Shown: positions 34,588 to 44,076, counted from the first letter of the stretch. The stretch is DNA of 64,000 nucleotides from Paludibacteraceae bacterium (GCA_024401455.1 JAKSLA010000008.1:1-64000), one strand, 5' to 3'. Program-made: numbers and translations. The notes: a model not told the origin generated them from the sequence alone.

Positions 34588-36474
34588 ATGAAGAGACTAA
34601 TACTCCTTCCCATTTTGGGACTTTGTGCGCTAAGTGCGCACGCAACGCTTCGCCAGCCGATGAACGGAAAATTTGGCATTGACCAAATATTGGCCAACAA
34701 AAATCCCGAAGTCAGACTAGACAGCATCCGCACCCTTGGCGAATGGGGAGGCTGGGTTGACAGTATGGCATTTTACAAATATGATGAGAAAGGTCGCCTC
34801 ATCTCGGGAGAAGGATTTGACGGCAACAGCGTCAAAGTAAGTTCCATTGCCGTTGAATACGACAAGAACGGAGCCTTCACCCTTGTAGAGACTACATCAT
34901 ACGACGGAAAGAGCTGCAACCACCGTTACACATACAAATACGACAAGAGCGGACAACTCGAATCGCTAATTAACGATTGTGTGGAAGGAAAGTTGATCAG
35001 CAGCACTCAAGTTTCTTACAAAAAGAAAAACGGTCAAACCATCGAAACGCTCTCTTCCAAAGACGGCGGTGAAAACGCTACCATCAAGTACAATGCCAGC
35101 GGAAAAATTCTTTCGGCTGAATATCCAGACAAAAAACTCGAATACAGTTACGACGAAAACGGCAATCTGATTTCCGTATCGGAGATAAAGAACGGAACAA
35201 ACAAGAAAATCAGTTGGAACAAATACAAGTACAACGCCAAGAAGCAAATCGTACAATCCACTTCTTTCTCGCAAGACGGAGGAAAAATTGATTCTGTAAA
35301 GGCTGAGTTTACTTACAACGAAGACGGTCAAATGATTCGTCGCAAATCCGGCAACTCTTTCACAGACTACACTTATACCAACAATGGCAAAGTGTTAATG
35401 GAGACCAGAATCGACGACAACAACATCTACGGCGCCAAGAACAAGACTTACTTCTTCGCAAAACAGCCTCTTCCTGAGGTTAAGAAGCCAACATACGACC
35501 TAAGTGCATACCCGAAGGGGTCGGCCGTTGCTCAATACGGAAAACTCGGCCTACGAGGCAACCAATTGTGCGACGAGAAGGGCAACCCTGTTCAACTTCG
35601 CGGTATGAGTACACACGGCGTTCAATGGTTCACCAACATCTACACTGACCCTAACGCCATCTCGACATTGGTAAGCAAATGGAACATCAACGTGCTTCGC
35701 GTAGCAATGTACGTTCAAGAGAGCGGTTACGCCACTAATGCAGTGAAGAGCGACCTTGAGTGGAACGCCTACATTGACAGCATTTCTAACCTTTGTGCAA
35801 AACAAGGTATCTATTGCATCATCGACTGGCATATTCTTAATCCAGGCGACCCATTGGCAGACTGCAACTACAGCAAGGCAACTCAATTCTGGGATTACAT
35901 GTCAAAGAAACACGGAAAAGAAGCGCACGTCCTTTACGAGATTTGCAACGAGCCTAATGGTGGAGACGTAAGTTGGCCTCGCGTTCGCGAATATGGTCGT
36001 CACATCATCAGCACCATCCGTAAAAATGATGTCAGCACAGTGATTTTGGTCGGCACTCCAGTATGGAGCCAAGACATTGACGTTGCCGCCCTCGCCCAAC
36101 TCGAAGACCAAGACGTCATGTACACCCTCCACTTCTACTCTGGTTCACACGGAGCGGCATTCCGCCAACGTGGAGAGAGAGCGCTCGCTGCTCCTTACAA
36201 GACGCCTATCTTCATCACCGAGTTCGGTACAAGTGATGCATCCGGAGACAACGGTTTCTTCAAGGAGGCTACGCTTGACTGGCTTATATGGGCAAAACAA
36301 AACAAACTTAGTTGGTGCAACTGGAGTTTTGCAGACAAGGGAGAGAGTGCAAGTGCGCTCCAAAGCGGTGCAGCCTCAACAGGATTCAATGCTCTAACAG
36401 AGAGCGGCACACTCATTCGCAACATCTTGTTGGATCCAACCTCGGTAGAGAACAAGGCAAACGAGAAAAAATAA
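34588..36474 (+). CDS. Secreted GH5 endoglucanase fused to an N-terminal YD-repeat-like domain
   Basis: 628 residues. Signal MKRLILLPILGLCALSAHA. Residues ~45-290 contain about seven short beta-hairpin units with YDEKGRL, YDKNG, YDKSGQL, YDENGNL, YNEDGQM and YTNNGKV phrases, like YD/RHS repeats. The GH5 domain (subfamily 2-like) spans ~315-612, with VLYEICNEPNG (acid/base Glu455) and FITEFGTSD (nucleophile Glu545) intact, plus IIDWHI and WCNWSFADK. There is no obvious carbohydrate-binding module or T9SS tail, only a short NKANEKK end. It should be an endoglucanase. The YD domain might mediate surface contact or substrate binding (inference). Confidence 0.9.
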   Translation: MKRLILLPILGLCALSAHATLRQPMNGKFGIDQILANKNPEVRLDSIRTLGEWGGWVDSMAFYKYDEKGRLISGEGFDGNSVKVSSIAVEYDKNGAFTLVETTSYDGKSCNHRYTYKYDKSGQLESLINDCVEGKLISSTQVSYKKKNGQTIETLSSKDGGENATIKYNASGKILSAEYPDKKLEYSYDENGNLISVSEIKNGTNKKISWNKYKYNAKKQIVQSTSFSQDGGKIDSVKAEFTYNEDGQMIRRKSGNSFTDYTYTNNGKVLMETRIDDNNIYGAKNKTYFFAKQPLPEVKKPTYDLSAYPKGSAVAQYGKLGLRGNQLCDEKGNPVQLRGMSTHGVQWFTNIYTDPNAISTLVSKWNINVLRVAMYVQESGYATNAVKSDLEWNAYIDSISNLCAKQGIYCIIDWHILNPGDPLADCNYSKATQFWDYMSKKHGKEAHVLYEICNEPNGGDVSWPRVREYGRHIISTIRKNDVSTVILVGTPVWSQDIDVAALAQLEDQDVMYTLHFYSGSHGAAFRQRGERALAAPYKTPIFITEFGTSDASGDNGFFKEATLDWLIWAKQNKLSWCNWSFADKGESASALQSGAASTGFNALTESGTLIRNILLDPTSVENKANEKK

Positions 36475-36544
36475 GCATAAATTAATTAGAGTGTTAAATG
36501 GGAAGTGGGGAGCGACCGCAGTTGGTTGTTTCCCACTTTTTTTT

Positions 36545-36606
36545 ATCCGTAGAGACGGTGTGCACACCGTCTCTACAATAAGATATGCACACCGTCTCTA
36601 CGGGTA
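36545..36606. repeat. Palindromic GTAGAGACGGTGTGCA element
   Basis: CCGTAGAGACGGTGTGCACACCGTCTCTAC is a near-perfect palindrome (36547-36576; arms GTAGAGACGGTG and CACCGTCTCTAC), followed by a second copy of the right arm ending at ~36603. It looks like a small dispersed repeat. A shorter relative is at 6961. Confidence 0.75.
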
Positions 36607-36642
36607 AAAAAAACGCTCTATGACCGTTAAGCCATAGAGCGT
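36607..36642 (-). terminator. Terminator of fabH
   Basis: ACGCTCTATG (36613-36622) is perfectly inverted at 36633-36642. The minus strand continues with eight T. Confidence 0.88.
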
Positions 36643-36694
36643 AAAAAGTTCTATATTAGGAATCTCCTCAAAGATTCGTAACCATCGTCAACTG

Positions 36695-37645
36695 TTATTC
36701 CCAAACATACGTACAGGCAGCAGAAGAGAAGCCTGCACCGAAAGCGCTGAACACCAACTTGTCGCCTTTCTTAATCTTACCAGCCTCAATCAACTCATTC
36801 AAAAGGATTGGGATGCAAGCCGAAGATGTATTACCCATGCGCTCTACGTTATGCGGCACCTTCTCATCCGGCAAATCCAAACGTTGACGAATAGCCTCGA
36901 TAATACGCAAATTAGCCTGATGAAGGACAAACATATCCACATCTTCCATCTTCCAACCCGTGGCCTCAACCACCTCCTTGATATCAGCAGAAGAGAAAGA
37001 GACTGCCGTCTTGAAAACATCTCGGCCATTCATCTGCAACGGTTTGTTAAACTCCTCCTTCTTCAAAAACGGATTGTACTCCAACTTACGGCGGTAATAA
37101 AGCACGTCTGGCATTGACTTTGTTGAGAACTTCATTGTCTTCAACGAATCACCTGCCGTCAATACAGCAGCACTTGCCGCATCACCAAAGAGGATACATG
37201 CATCACGAGACTTCCAATCTACAATTCGAGAAGGCTCTTCCGCACAAACGACCAATATGTTTTTATATTTTCCCGAAGAGATATAGCCATCCGCCATATC
37301 CATCGCCGTCATAAATCCTGCACAAGCATTGTTTATATCAAAACAAGGGCAAGTAGCACCGATTTCGCCTTGAATTATGCAAGCCAACGACGGAGTCACA
37401 TAAGAATTGACCACATTCGAGCAAATAAACAAATCAATGTCAGTAGGAGCAAGACCCGCTTTAGCTATTGCATCCTTCGCAGCTTTAGCACCCAAATCAA
37501 TAAGAGATTCCGTTGAAATCATCGGTCTCTCTTTAATGCCCGTACGCGATGAAATCCATTCGTCAGATGTATCGACATACTGAGCTATCATATCATTCGT
37601 AACCCTCAACTGAGGTAGTGCTACGCCTGTTCCACTAATTTTCAT
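36695..37645 (-). CDS. fabH: 3-oxoacyl-ACP synthase III (KAS III)
   Basis: 316 residues, the normal length. FabH condenses acetyl- or branched-chain acyl-CoA with malonyl-ACP to start fatty acid synthesis. The catalytic triad is intact: Cys108 in NNACAGF, His242 in LHQANLRI and Asn272 in GNTSSA. RTGIKER (34-40) and the C-terminal FGAGFSSAACTYVWE match the family. The gene is alone and not in a plsX-fabH operon, and is followed by its own terminator. Bacteroidetes often carry several FabH paralogues, so a specialised acyl preference is possible. Confidence 0.95.
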   Translation of the reverse strand: MKISGTGVALPQLRVTNDMIAQYVDTSDEWISSRTGIKERPMISTESLIDLGAKAAKDAIAKAGLAPTDIDLFICSNVVNSYVTPSLACIIQGEIGATCPCFDINNACAGFMTAMDMADGYISSGKYKNILVVCAEEPSRIVDWKSRDACILFGDAASAAVLTAGDSLKTMKFSTKSMPDVLYYRRKLEYNPFLKKEEFNKPLQMNGRDVFKTAVSFSSADIKEVVEATGWKMEDVDMFVLHQANLRIIEAIRQRLDLPDEKVPHNVERMGNTSSACIPILLNELIEAGKIKKGDKLVFSAFGAGFSSAACTYVWE

Positions 37646-37825
37646 ATATTTTTTTTAAATTATCTACCACATTGGAGGTCTGCTCATTCCTTTTCGCCTC
37701 TCAAAAAGAAGCATTTAGGCAAAACACACCATATAAGCGACGGCAAAATTAAACATTTTGAACGAAAGAAACCAATTAAATTCCATTTTAAAGCCAAAGG
37801 TTGAGAATATAATTTAATCCGGAAG

Positions 37826-39148
37826 TTATTTGGCCAATTCAAAAATTGTTTTCATGCCCTTTATCTTCTCATTCGCAACCATTTTAAGCATATTGGCATA
37901 TTTCCCGCGTTTCACTGCGGCAAATGCGAAATGATCCTTCAGTTCTATCTTTCCCAAATCATCTTTTGAAAGTTTGCCCTTCTGCATCATAAACCCGGCA
38001 ATATCGCCCTTGCTCAACTTATCTTTCTTGCCTTTGCCGATGTAGATGGTCACCCACTCCGGTTGAGCAGGAATCTTGTTCTTCTCCGGAAGGGATTCCG
38101 TTTCTGTCACCGACTCCAAATATTCGGGCAAGGCTTCCTCCGGATGCAAGATGACGAAAGAGTAACCTTCCGCAAACATACGCGCTGTTCGCCCGTTTCT
38201 GTGCGTATAAGCCTCCTCGTTCAACGGCAAGTGATAATGGACAACATTCTTCACCTCTGGCACATCAAGTCCACGCGCCGCCAAATCGGTGGAGACAAGC
38301 AGATAACAACTACCGTTTCTAAACGAGCAAAGCGCCTTCTCTCTATCCTGCTGCTCCATTCCGCCGTGGAATGCTTTACACTCCAAGCCCTCAGAGCGAA
38401 GATAGTTACAGACTCTATCCACCGATTCGCGGTAGTTGCAGAAAATCATCGTAGGCTCGTTACCCACATGACAAACAAGAGCCAACAGTGTCGCCAGTTT
38501 GTCCTTCGAAGGAGACAAGACTCGGCGCACCTTCAAACCGCCCAACGAATCTCTTTCTGAAAGGAAATTCAGCACGGCAGGATGACGCAACCCCGTAAAT
38601 TCGGGGATCTCCTCCATATTGGTAGCAGAAAGCAAAATCTTCTTCTTCAAATATTTCAATTTGGAGATGACAAACGACATCTCCTCTTCAAATCCGAACT
38701 CAAGCGATTTGTCGAATTCATCCAAAACCAACGTGCGAACAGTCTCCGGACGAAGATTGCCACGCTCAATGTGGTCTTTCACCCTTCCGGGCGTTCCCAC
38801 AATCAAGGCTGGCGGATTCTCCAACATCTGCGCCTCATAGTAGAGCGAGTGACCGCCATAGCAACTGCCGATGCGCACACCCGACGACATAGAACGGAAA
38901 ACGTCCTCTATCTGCAATGCCAACTCTCTCGACGGTGCCAAAACCAAGGCTTGCACGCCCATGGCATCGGGTTTGATAGAGCCCAGCAAAGGGAAAAGGA
39001 ACGCCAACGTCTTACCCGAACCCGTAGGCGAAAGCAAGATGATGTCGTCACTCTCATCGTATGTTTGAAGGACATATTTCTGCATCTCGTTCAACTCCTC
39101 AATGGAAAGATTACGAAGCAGTGTTTTCAGTTTTTCTTGTTCTATCAT
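37826..39148 (-). CDS. DEAD-box RNA helicase with DbpA-like RNA-binding domain
   Basis: 440 residues from ATG 39148. The GTG at 39169 overlaps the promoter and is rejected. RecA domain 1 has SPTGSGKT (40-47), PSRELA (72-77), GTPGR (118-122), DEFD (143-146, replacing DEAD) and SAT (motif III). Domain 2 has the STDLAARGLDVPEV and HRNGRTARM motifs. The final ~75 residues (WVTIYIGKGKKDKLSKGDI onward) resemble the DbpA/CsdA RNA-binding domain that recognises 23S rRNA. The role is likely ribosome assembly or RNA remodelling. The FD variant in motif II is tolerated in some family members. Confidence 0.92.
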   Translation of the reverse strand: MIEQEKLKTLLRNLSIEELNEMQKYVLQTYDESDDIILLSPTGSGKTLAFLFPLLGSIKPDAMGVQALVLAPSRELALQIEDVFRSMSSGVRIGSCYGGHSLYYEAQMLENPPALIVGTPGRVKDHIERGNLRPETVRTLVLDEFDKSLEFGFEEEMSFVISKLKYLKKKILLSATNMEEIPEFTGLRHPAVLNFLSERDSLGGLKVRRVLSPSKDKLATLLALVCHVGNEPTMIFCNYRESVDRVCNYLRSEGLECKAFHGGMEQQDREKALCSFRNGSCYLLVSTDLAARGLDVPEVKNVVHYHLPLNEEAYTHRNGRTARMFAEGYSFVILHPEEALPEYLESVTETESLPEKNKIPAQPEWVTIYIGKGKKDKLSKGDIAGFMMQKGKLSKDDLGKIELKDHFAFAAVKRGKYANMLKMVANEKIKGMKTIFELAK

Positions 39149-39168
39149 AAATTTTCTTTTAAAGCACA

Positions 39169-39200
39169 CAAATATACGAATATATCAGGCAAACCACAAA
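39169..39200 (-). promoter_or_regulatory. Promoter of the helicase gene
   Basis: Minus-strand TTTG (39200-39197), 20 bases, TATATTTG (39176-39169). The GTG candidate at 39169 falls inside it. Confidence 0.75.
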
Positions 39201-39250
39201 CATAGTCAGATACGCATCCTTAATTCACATCTCTCAAAGCAGGCTATCCG

Positions 39251-39281
39251 TTGGACAATAGGCCCAAACGCATTATCTTTG
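39251..39281 (+). promoter_or_regulatory. Promoter of queH
   Basis: TTGG (39251-39254), 19 bases, TATCTTTG (39274-39281). Start near 39287, about 20 bases before ATG 39308. Confidence 0.65.
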
Positions 39282-39307
39282 CAGCAGCATAACAAACGAC
39301 ACACAAT

Positions 39308-39952
39308 ATGGGAACAAACAGAAACTACCAGAAAGAACTGGACAATCTGATTGACAAGCAGCAAAAAGAGGCGGAGGTACCGACATTGCTGCTCCACAGT
39401 TGTTGTGCGCCATGCAGCAGTTACGTTTTGGAGTACCTGTCCCAATTCTTCAAGATCACCGTCTTCTACTACAACCCAAACATTTGGCCGGAAGCCGAAT
39501 TTCACAAACGCGTACACGAGCAGGAGCAACTCATTGCCGACCTTCCCACCCAATACGAAGTGAAGTTTATCGCAGGCAACTACGACACAGAACGGTTTTA
39601 CGCCATAGCCAAAGGTCGTGAGATGATGCGCGAAGGGGGTGAACGATGTTTCGATTGTTTTCGTCTTCGCTTAGAGGAGAGCGCCATTCTTGCCCATGAC
39701 TTAGGGCTGGACTATTTCTGCACCACCCTATCCATCAGCCCGCTGAAAAACGCTGAAAAACTGAATGAAATCGGAGAAGAGTTGGGCAAGAGATATGGCA
39801 TCAAGTACCTACCGTCCGACTTCAAAAAGAAGAACGGCTACCTACGTTCTACGCAACTTTCCAAACAATACGGGCTCTACCGCCAAGAATACTGCGGTTG
39901 CATCTACTCCAAAGCTCAGCGTGATAGAGAATTAGCCGCAAAAGGACGGTAA
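39308..39952 (+). CDS. queH: Epoxyqueuosine reductase QueH
   Basis: 214 residues of the DUF208/QueH family, the cobalamin-independent enzyme that reduces epoxyqueuosine to queuosine in tRNA. Conserved cysteines are Cys32-Cys33 in HSCCAPC, the CFDC pair (114-117) and the C-terminal YCGCIYS (~195-201), which hold an iron-sulfur cluster and an extra metal. NPNIWPEAEFHKR (~56-68) and TTLSISPLKN are signatures. It is convergent with the small cysteine-rich gene that starts three bases after its stop. Confidence 0.95.
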   Translation: MGTNRNYQKELDNLIDKQQKEAEVPTLLLHSCCAPCSSYVLEYLSQFFKITVFYYNPNIWPEAEFHKRVHEQEQLIADLPTQYEVKFIAGNYDTERFYAIAKGREMMREGGERCFDCFRLRLEESAILAHDLGLDYFCTTLSISPLKNAEKLNEIGEELGKRYGIKYLPSDFKKKNGYLRSTQLSKQYGLYRQEYCGCIYSKAQRDRELAAKGR

Positions 39953-39955
39953 ATC

Positions 39956-40210
39956 CTACTTCTCACGAGCCAAATCCAACACCTGCCCTATTTTGCACCG
40001 CACGCGCTCATAACCGTCCTCCGAATGAGGTATTAGACAAGCGGAACAATCCTTTATGCCGTTAGACGTATAGGAGAAATCACCTCCACACTTTTCGCCC
40101 AAGGCATACAAAGGGCAATAACAAAAAAGGCAATTAAAAGAACTGGCATCCGCCCCTGCATGACACGGAAAATACTCACACGCTTTATTTTGGAAAAACT
40201 TGTAGGACAT
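39956..40210 (-). CDS. Small cysteine-rich metal-binding protein
   Basis: 84 residues with nine cysteines, including CEYFPCH (~11-17), NCLFCYCPLY (~26-35), CGG and CSAC. This fits the 'cysteine-rich small domain' family (PF04071), thought to bind zinc; its function is unknown. There is no signal peptide. Its 3' end is convergent with queH, three bases away. A relation to queH is suggested only by position. The gene's start at 40210 precedes an intergenic repeat region. Confidence 0.8.
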   Translation of the reverse strand: MSYKFFQNKACEYFPCHAGADASSFNCLFCYCPLYALGEKCGGDFSYTSNGIKDCSACLIPHSEDGYERVRCKIGQVLDLAREK

Positions 40211-40305
40211 AAATCTAATTTTGAGAGATGCAATTTACAAAAAAAGCGGGGAATTCCGTCGTAAAAGTCAAGGATTGTCAACCTCAGCAGAATTTTTAGT
40301 TTCCT

Positions 40306-40400
40306 GTAGCAGGGGCGTAAAAAAGTCCGCAAGACGTTTTTACACGTGTTGCGGACTCTGTACGGGCATCCCTTGTGGGTGCCCATTGCCGGGCATGGAC
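40306..40400. repeat. Second copy of the TGTACGGGC..GTGGGTGCCC element
   Basis: CTCTGTACGGGCATCCCTTG and the next nine bases (40356-40384) match 11218-11246 with two differences. Each carries imperfectly inverted GGGCAYCC/GGGTGCCC. It flanks the terminator of the SPFH gene. Confidence 0.7.
40318..40357 (-). terminator. Terminator of the SPFH-like gene
   Basis: AGTCCGCAA (40324-40332) pairs with TTGCGGACT (40349-40357), with inner ACGT/ACGT. The minus strand continues with six T. Confidence 0.8.
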
Positions 40401-40418
40401 AGCCTCAAAAAAAATCTC

Positions 40419-41240
40419 TTATCTTTTCACATTCCACATTTTACTTGCGGAGCCATCGAACAGAACGTCGATGTTGGCTCCGTTCTTCTTCTCGATGATG
40501 TCCCAAGCCTTGAGGGTGATGAATTGGTCTGGCGACAAGTTCATCTCGGTCATATAAGCCTTGTCAGCAATGGCACGTTGGCGTTCGCTCTCTGCTCTGG
40601 CTTTCTCTGCAATCGTTTTTTGCTCCTCCGAACGCTTGGCTTGGATGTAACTGGCGGTGCGGTTCATCTCTGTAAGTTGATCTGCGTTAGGTCTTGCCGC
40701 GCCCGTCGTGATTGACTTGATGGTGATTGGGAACTCTTTGTCTTTTGAGAGTTCTTGGATGTAGTTCGTCATATCCTGCATCAATTGGTTGTCAATCCTG
40801 TTTAGCACCTCGCGATTGCTGATGAGGTCGAAAGGAGAGTACATGGAGACATACTCGCGGGTCTTGTTGCGGTAGTACACTTGGATGTTGTGGAGGTACC
40901 AGTCCTTTCCGTAATTTTCCAATAAGATAGGAGTCTTTCCTTTCTTGATTTGGATGTTGATGTAGGTGTTGAAGTCCAAAGGCGTATTGTCGTTAGAGAA
41001 GATGTCGTCAAATTTCTCATCATAACGCTGCGGCGTCATTCTGAAATACTCCACTGAACTGGAGAATGCTCCGTAAGACAAACCTGTAGTGACTGGGTCT
41101 GGGTCAATACCTCCATGTCCAAAGAGGAAAGGTTGCTTGATCCATACGCCCTCTTCCTCGGCGTCAACAACGGCCATAGTGCAAGATTGCAAATGGGCGA
41201 TAGTTGCCAATGCGGCAACGAAGTAAATTAGCTTTTTCAT
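40419..41240 (-). CDS. SPFH/prohibitin-type lipoprotein
   Basis: 273 residues. Lipoprotein signal MKKLIYFVAALATIAHLQSC (lipobox LQSC, Cys20). The body fits the SPFH (band 7) fold, with VVDAEEEGVWIKQPF near the N-terminus, DFNTYINIQIKK and NREVLNRIDNQL, followed by a helical coiled-coil segment rich in AEKARAESERQRA (~205-235). Prohibitin-like proteins form membrane-associated rings. The lipid anchor suggests a periplasmic or outer-membrane location, unlike classical cytoplasmic prohibitins. It is a single gene with its own terminator. Confidence 0.82.
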   Translation of the reverse strand: MKKLIYFVAALATIAHLQSCTMAVVDAEEEGVWIKQPFLFGHGGIDPDPVTTGLSYGAFSSSVEYFRMTPQRYDEKFDDIFSNDNTPLDFNTYINIQIKKGKTPILLENYGKDWYLHNIQVYYRNKTREYVSMYSPFDLISNREVLNRIDNQLMQDMTNYIQELSKDKEFPITIKSITTGAARPNADQLTEMNRTASYIQAKRSEEQKTIAEKARAESERQRAIADKAYMTEMNLSPDQFITLKAWDIIEKKNGANIDVLFDGSASKMWNVKR

Positions 41241-41592
41241 CCTATTATTGTGTTATTGTTTTTTTTAAGTGTCTTATTCAAATGTGGTTAAGCGTAGGCT
41301 TCAACTCTTCTTCTGAGTTCCAAGGGCAAATGTCGTAAAAAAATGAAGAGACGCAAAATTTCGAGGGACGATTTTTATGGCGTTTTAAAGAACAAAACAA
41401 CCAAAATACAATTGAACTTTTTTCTGATTTTCAGTTAATTGAACTATTTCTTGACATTTTTTTCGTGTCGAACAAAAAGTTTTGACATCCAGTAGTTTGA
41501 TACTTTTTTGAAAGAGTAAAGAACTATTAGCCTATGCACCAAAAAGCCCCAACCTTAATGGCTGGGGCTCAATGTTTTGTATGGTAGCCTAT
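41241..41592. other. Intergenic region upstream of the SPFH gene
   Basis: 352 AT-rich bases. The only recognised element is the ackA terminator (41541-41569). No ORF or promoter of the standard type was identified. Confidence 0.5.
41540..41569 (-). terminator. Terminator of the pta-ackA operon
   Basis: AGCCCCA (41545-41551) pairs with TGGGGCT (41563-41569), with inner CC/GG. Five T follow on the minus strand. Confidence 0.85.
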
Positions 41593-42792
41593 TTATTTGC
41601 TAACAATCTCCAACGTATCTGAAGCAATCATGTACTCCTCGTCGGTAGGGACGATGATGACCTTTACCTTTGAGTCGCTTGTGCTGATAACCTTCTCTTC
41701 TCCGTGGATTTGGTCGTTGATTGACTTGTCAATCTTGATGCCGAAGCACTCCATATCTTTGCAGATAGCCTCTCTGACTACCTCGACGTTCTCTCCGATA
41801 CCACCTGTGAAGACGAGGACATCTACGCCGCCCAAAACAGCCACGTAAGAACCCACATACTTCTTAGCACGATAGCAGAACATATCCAAAGCCAATTTAG
41901 CTTGCTCGTTGCCTGCTGCGATGCCAGCACGAACGTCACGCATATCTGATGATACGCCTGACACGCCGAGCAAACCGCTCTTCTTGTTCAAGATGTTTGA
42001 CATCGTAGCCACGTCGTAGCCCTTTGCCTCCATCAAAAATGTAACGGCACCTGCATCAACATCACCTGCACGAGTTCCCATCACCAAACCTTCCAATGGC
42101 GTCATACCCATTGATGTGTCAACAGACTTTCCGTCCTTGATGGCTGTGATGGAACCACCGTTACCGATGTGGCAAGTAATCATCTTTGTACCCTCTGCCT
42201 TCATGCCCAAAATCTCCAAAGCACGTTGAGACACATATCTGTGGCTTGTTCCGTGGAAACCATAACGACGAACGCCATTCTCCTTGTAAAGTTCGTATGG
42301 CAATGCATACATAAATGCTTGTTGAGGCATTGTCTGGTGGAATGCAGTGTCGAATACGGCAACTTGAGGCTTGCTTGGCATCAACTTTGAAACGGCAGCG
42401 ATACCCTTCAAGTTAGGTGGATTGTGAAGAGGAGCCACTTTGATGCACTCTTCGATGTTTTTGATCACCTCGTCAGTGATAAGCACGCTCTTGTTGAATT
42501 TCTCGCCGCCGTGAACCACACGGTGACCTACTGCGTCGATCTCGTCCAAAGACTTGATAGCGCCTCTTTCGGCAGAAGTAAGGGTCTCCAAGATGAACTC
42601 GATTCCGACCGTATGCTCAGGAATCTCCTTCTCCAAGACTTCCTTCTCGCCATTGGCTTTGGTGAGTTTAAGGAAGGAATCTTTCAATCCCACCTTCTCG
42701 ACTCCACCTTGAGCCAAAACGTTATTGGCAGGCATCTCGATCAATTTGTACTTGATGGATGAACTACCACAGTTTAAAACTAATATCTTCAT
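41593..42792 (-). CDS. ackA: Acetate kinase
   Basis: 399 residues from ATG 42792 (MKILVLNCGSSSIKYKL); the three-codon TTG extension is rejected. AckA converts acetyl phosphate and ADP to acetate and ATP. Family motifs are NCGSSSIKYKL (7-17), VHGGEKF (~90-96), HLGN-type CHIGNGGSI and FTGGIGEN (~320-327). It lies 12 bases after pta in the same operon, which yields ATP by acetate formation in a fermenting anaerobe. Confidence 0.98.
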   Translation of the reverse strand: MKILVLNCGSSSIKYKLIEMPANNVLAQGGVEKVGLKDSFLKLTKANGEKEVLEKEIPEHTVGIEFILETLTSAERGAIKSLDEIDAVGHRVVHGGEKFNKSVLITDEVIKNIEECIKVAPLHNPPNLKGIAAVSKLMPSKPQVAVFDTAFHQTMPQQAFMYALPYELYKENGVRRYGFHGTSHRYVSQRALEILGMKAEGTKMITCHIGNGGSITAIKDGKSVDTSMGMTPLEGLVMGTRAGDVDAGAVTFLMEAKGYDVATMSNILNKKSGLLGVSGVSSDMRDVRAGIAAGNEQAKLALDMFCYRAKKYVGSYVAVLGGVDVLVFTGGIGENVEVVREAICKDMECFGIKIDKSINDQIHGEEKVISTSDSKVKVIIVPTDEEYMIASDTLEIVSK

Positions 42793-42804
42793 AAATTTCA
42801 AAAA

Positions 42805-43815
42805 TTATTTCTTTGCAGAGATTGCTTGGTTGGCAGTGATGGCTACTGTCTTAACGATGTCGTCAACAGAGCAACCACGAGACAAGTCGTTAACTGGTGC
42901 AGCCAAACCTTGAAGGAATGGACCAAGAGCAGTTGCTCCCGCCAAACGTTGAACGAGTTTGTAAGAGATGTTTCCTGTGTTCAAGTCAGGGAACACCAAA
43001 ATGTTGGCTGTTCCGGCAACGTCGCTGTTAGGTGCCTTCAATTGTGCAACCTTTGGTACCAAAGCGGCGTCTGCTTGCAACTCACCGTCAAGTTTCAACT
43101 CAGGAGCCATTTCGTGAGCCTTTGCTGTTGCCTCAACTACCTTGTCAACCATTTCGTGCTTTGCACTTCCCTTCGTAGAGAAGCTAAGCATTGCTACGCG
43201 AGCCTCTGGGAAACCGAATACGTTAGTGGCAGTCTTTGCACTACATACTGCGATTTGAGCCAATTGGTCAGCGTCTGGGCATGGAGTTGCTGCACAGTCT
43301 GCAAACAACATCTTTCCGTCATAACCATAAGTCTTGTCCTTCAAGATCATCAAGAATACACCTGATACACAAGAGATGCCTGGCTCAGTCTTGATGATTT
43401 GGAAGGCAGGGCGAAGAGTGTCACCTGTTGGTGAACCAGCACCGCTCACCTCACCGTCAGCATCGCCAGCCTTGATCATAAGGCAAGAGAGGTATAGAGG
43501 ATCCTTGATAGTCTCAGCAGCCTTCTCAGGAGTCATACCCTTCTTTTGTCTCAATTGGAAAAGAAGGTCGGCATATTTTTGAGCCTCAGGGTTGTTCTCT
43601 GGATCGATGATAGTGGCTTGGTCGATGTTCTTCAAACCGTACTCTTTAGCCATCTCATTGATCTTTGCCTTATTACCCAAAAGGATGATCTTTGCGATTT
43701 TTTGTTCAAGAACTGCGTCTGCAGCTTTCAAAGTTCTCTCCTCAGTTCCTTCTGGGAGAACGATGCGTTGAGGATTAGCCTGCGCACGTGCAATGATGCT
43801 TTCAATTAAATCCAT
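42805..43815 (-). CDS. pta: Phosphate acetyltransferase
   Basis: 336 residues, the short Pta form without the N-terminal regulatory domain found in E. coli Pta. It converts acetyl-CoA and phosphate to acetyl phosphate. Recognisable phrases are [13 protein letters not shown] (17-29), [21 protein letters not shown] (first 20: [20 protein letters not shown]), and [20 protein letters not shown] (~270-289). It is the first gene of the pta-ackA operon; a -7 box lies 36 bases upstream (43858-43851). Confidence 0.98.
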   Translation of the reverse strand: MDLIESIIARAQANPQRIVLPEGTEERTLKAADAVLEQKIAKIILLGNKAKINEMAKEYGLKNIDQATIIDPENNPEAQKYADLLFQLRQKKGMTPEKAAETIKDPLYLSCLMIKAGDADGEVSGAGSPTGDTLRPAFQIIKTEPGISCVSGVFLMILKDKTYGYDGKMLFADCAATPCPDADQLAQIAVCSAKTATNVFGFPEARVAMLSFSTKGSAKHEMVDKVVEATAKAHEMAPELKLDGELQADAALVPKVAQLKAPNSDVAGTANILVFPDLNTGNISYKLVQRLAGATALGPFLQGLAAPVNDLSRGCSVDDIVKTVAITANQAISAKK

Positions 43816-43850
43816 ATCTAAGATGTTTCGTTTTTTGTACTATAATAATG

Positions 43851-43858
43851 CAAAATTA
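43851..43858 (-). promoter_or_regulatory. -7 box of pta-ackA
   Basis: Minus-strand TAATTTTG; start near 43844, with a ~29-nt leader. Confidence 0.55.
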
Positions 43859-44031
43859 AAAAAAAACTTCATTTTGTTATCTTCAGATTACAATTTTATG
43901 GGGCGATGGGAAAAAAAGTAGAAATAAACAGGTGGGTAAGATTGGTTAAGCGCACAAGTCATCCCATTGGGAAAGTGTAGGTATGAAGAGAATATCATAG
44001 ACTAAGTTACTGATTAAAAGGGAATAACATA

Positions 44032-44070
44032 TTAAAAAAAACAGAGAATGACGTTATTCGTGTTTTCTCT
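44032..44070 (-). terminator. Terminator of recO operon
   Basis: AGAGAA (44043-44048) pairs with TTCTCT (44065-44070). Eight T follow on the minus strand. It lies seven bases after the recO stop. Confidence 0.65.
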
Positions 44071-44076
44071 TCTTTT

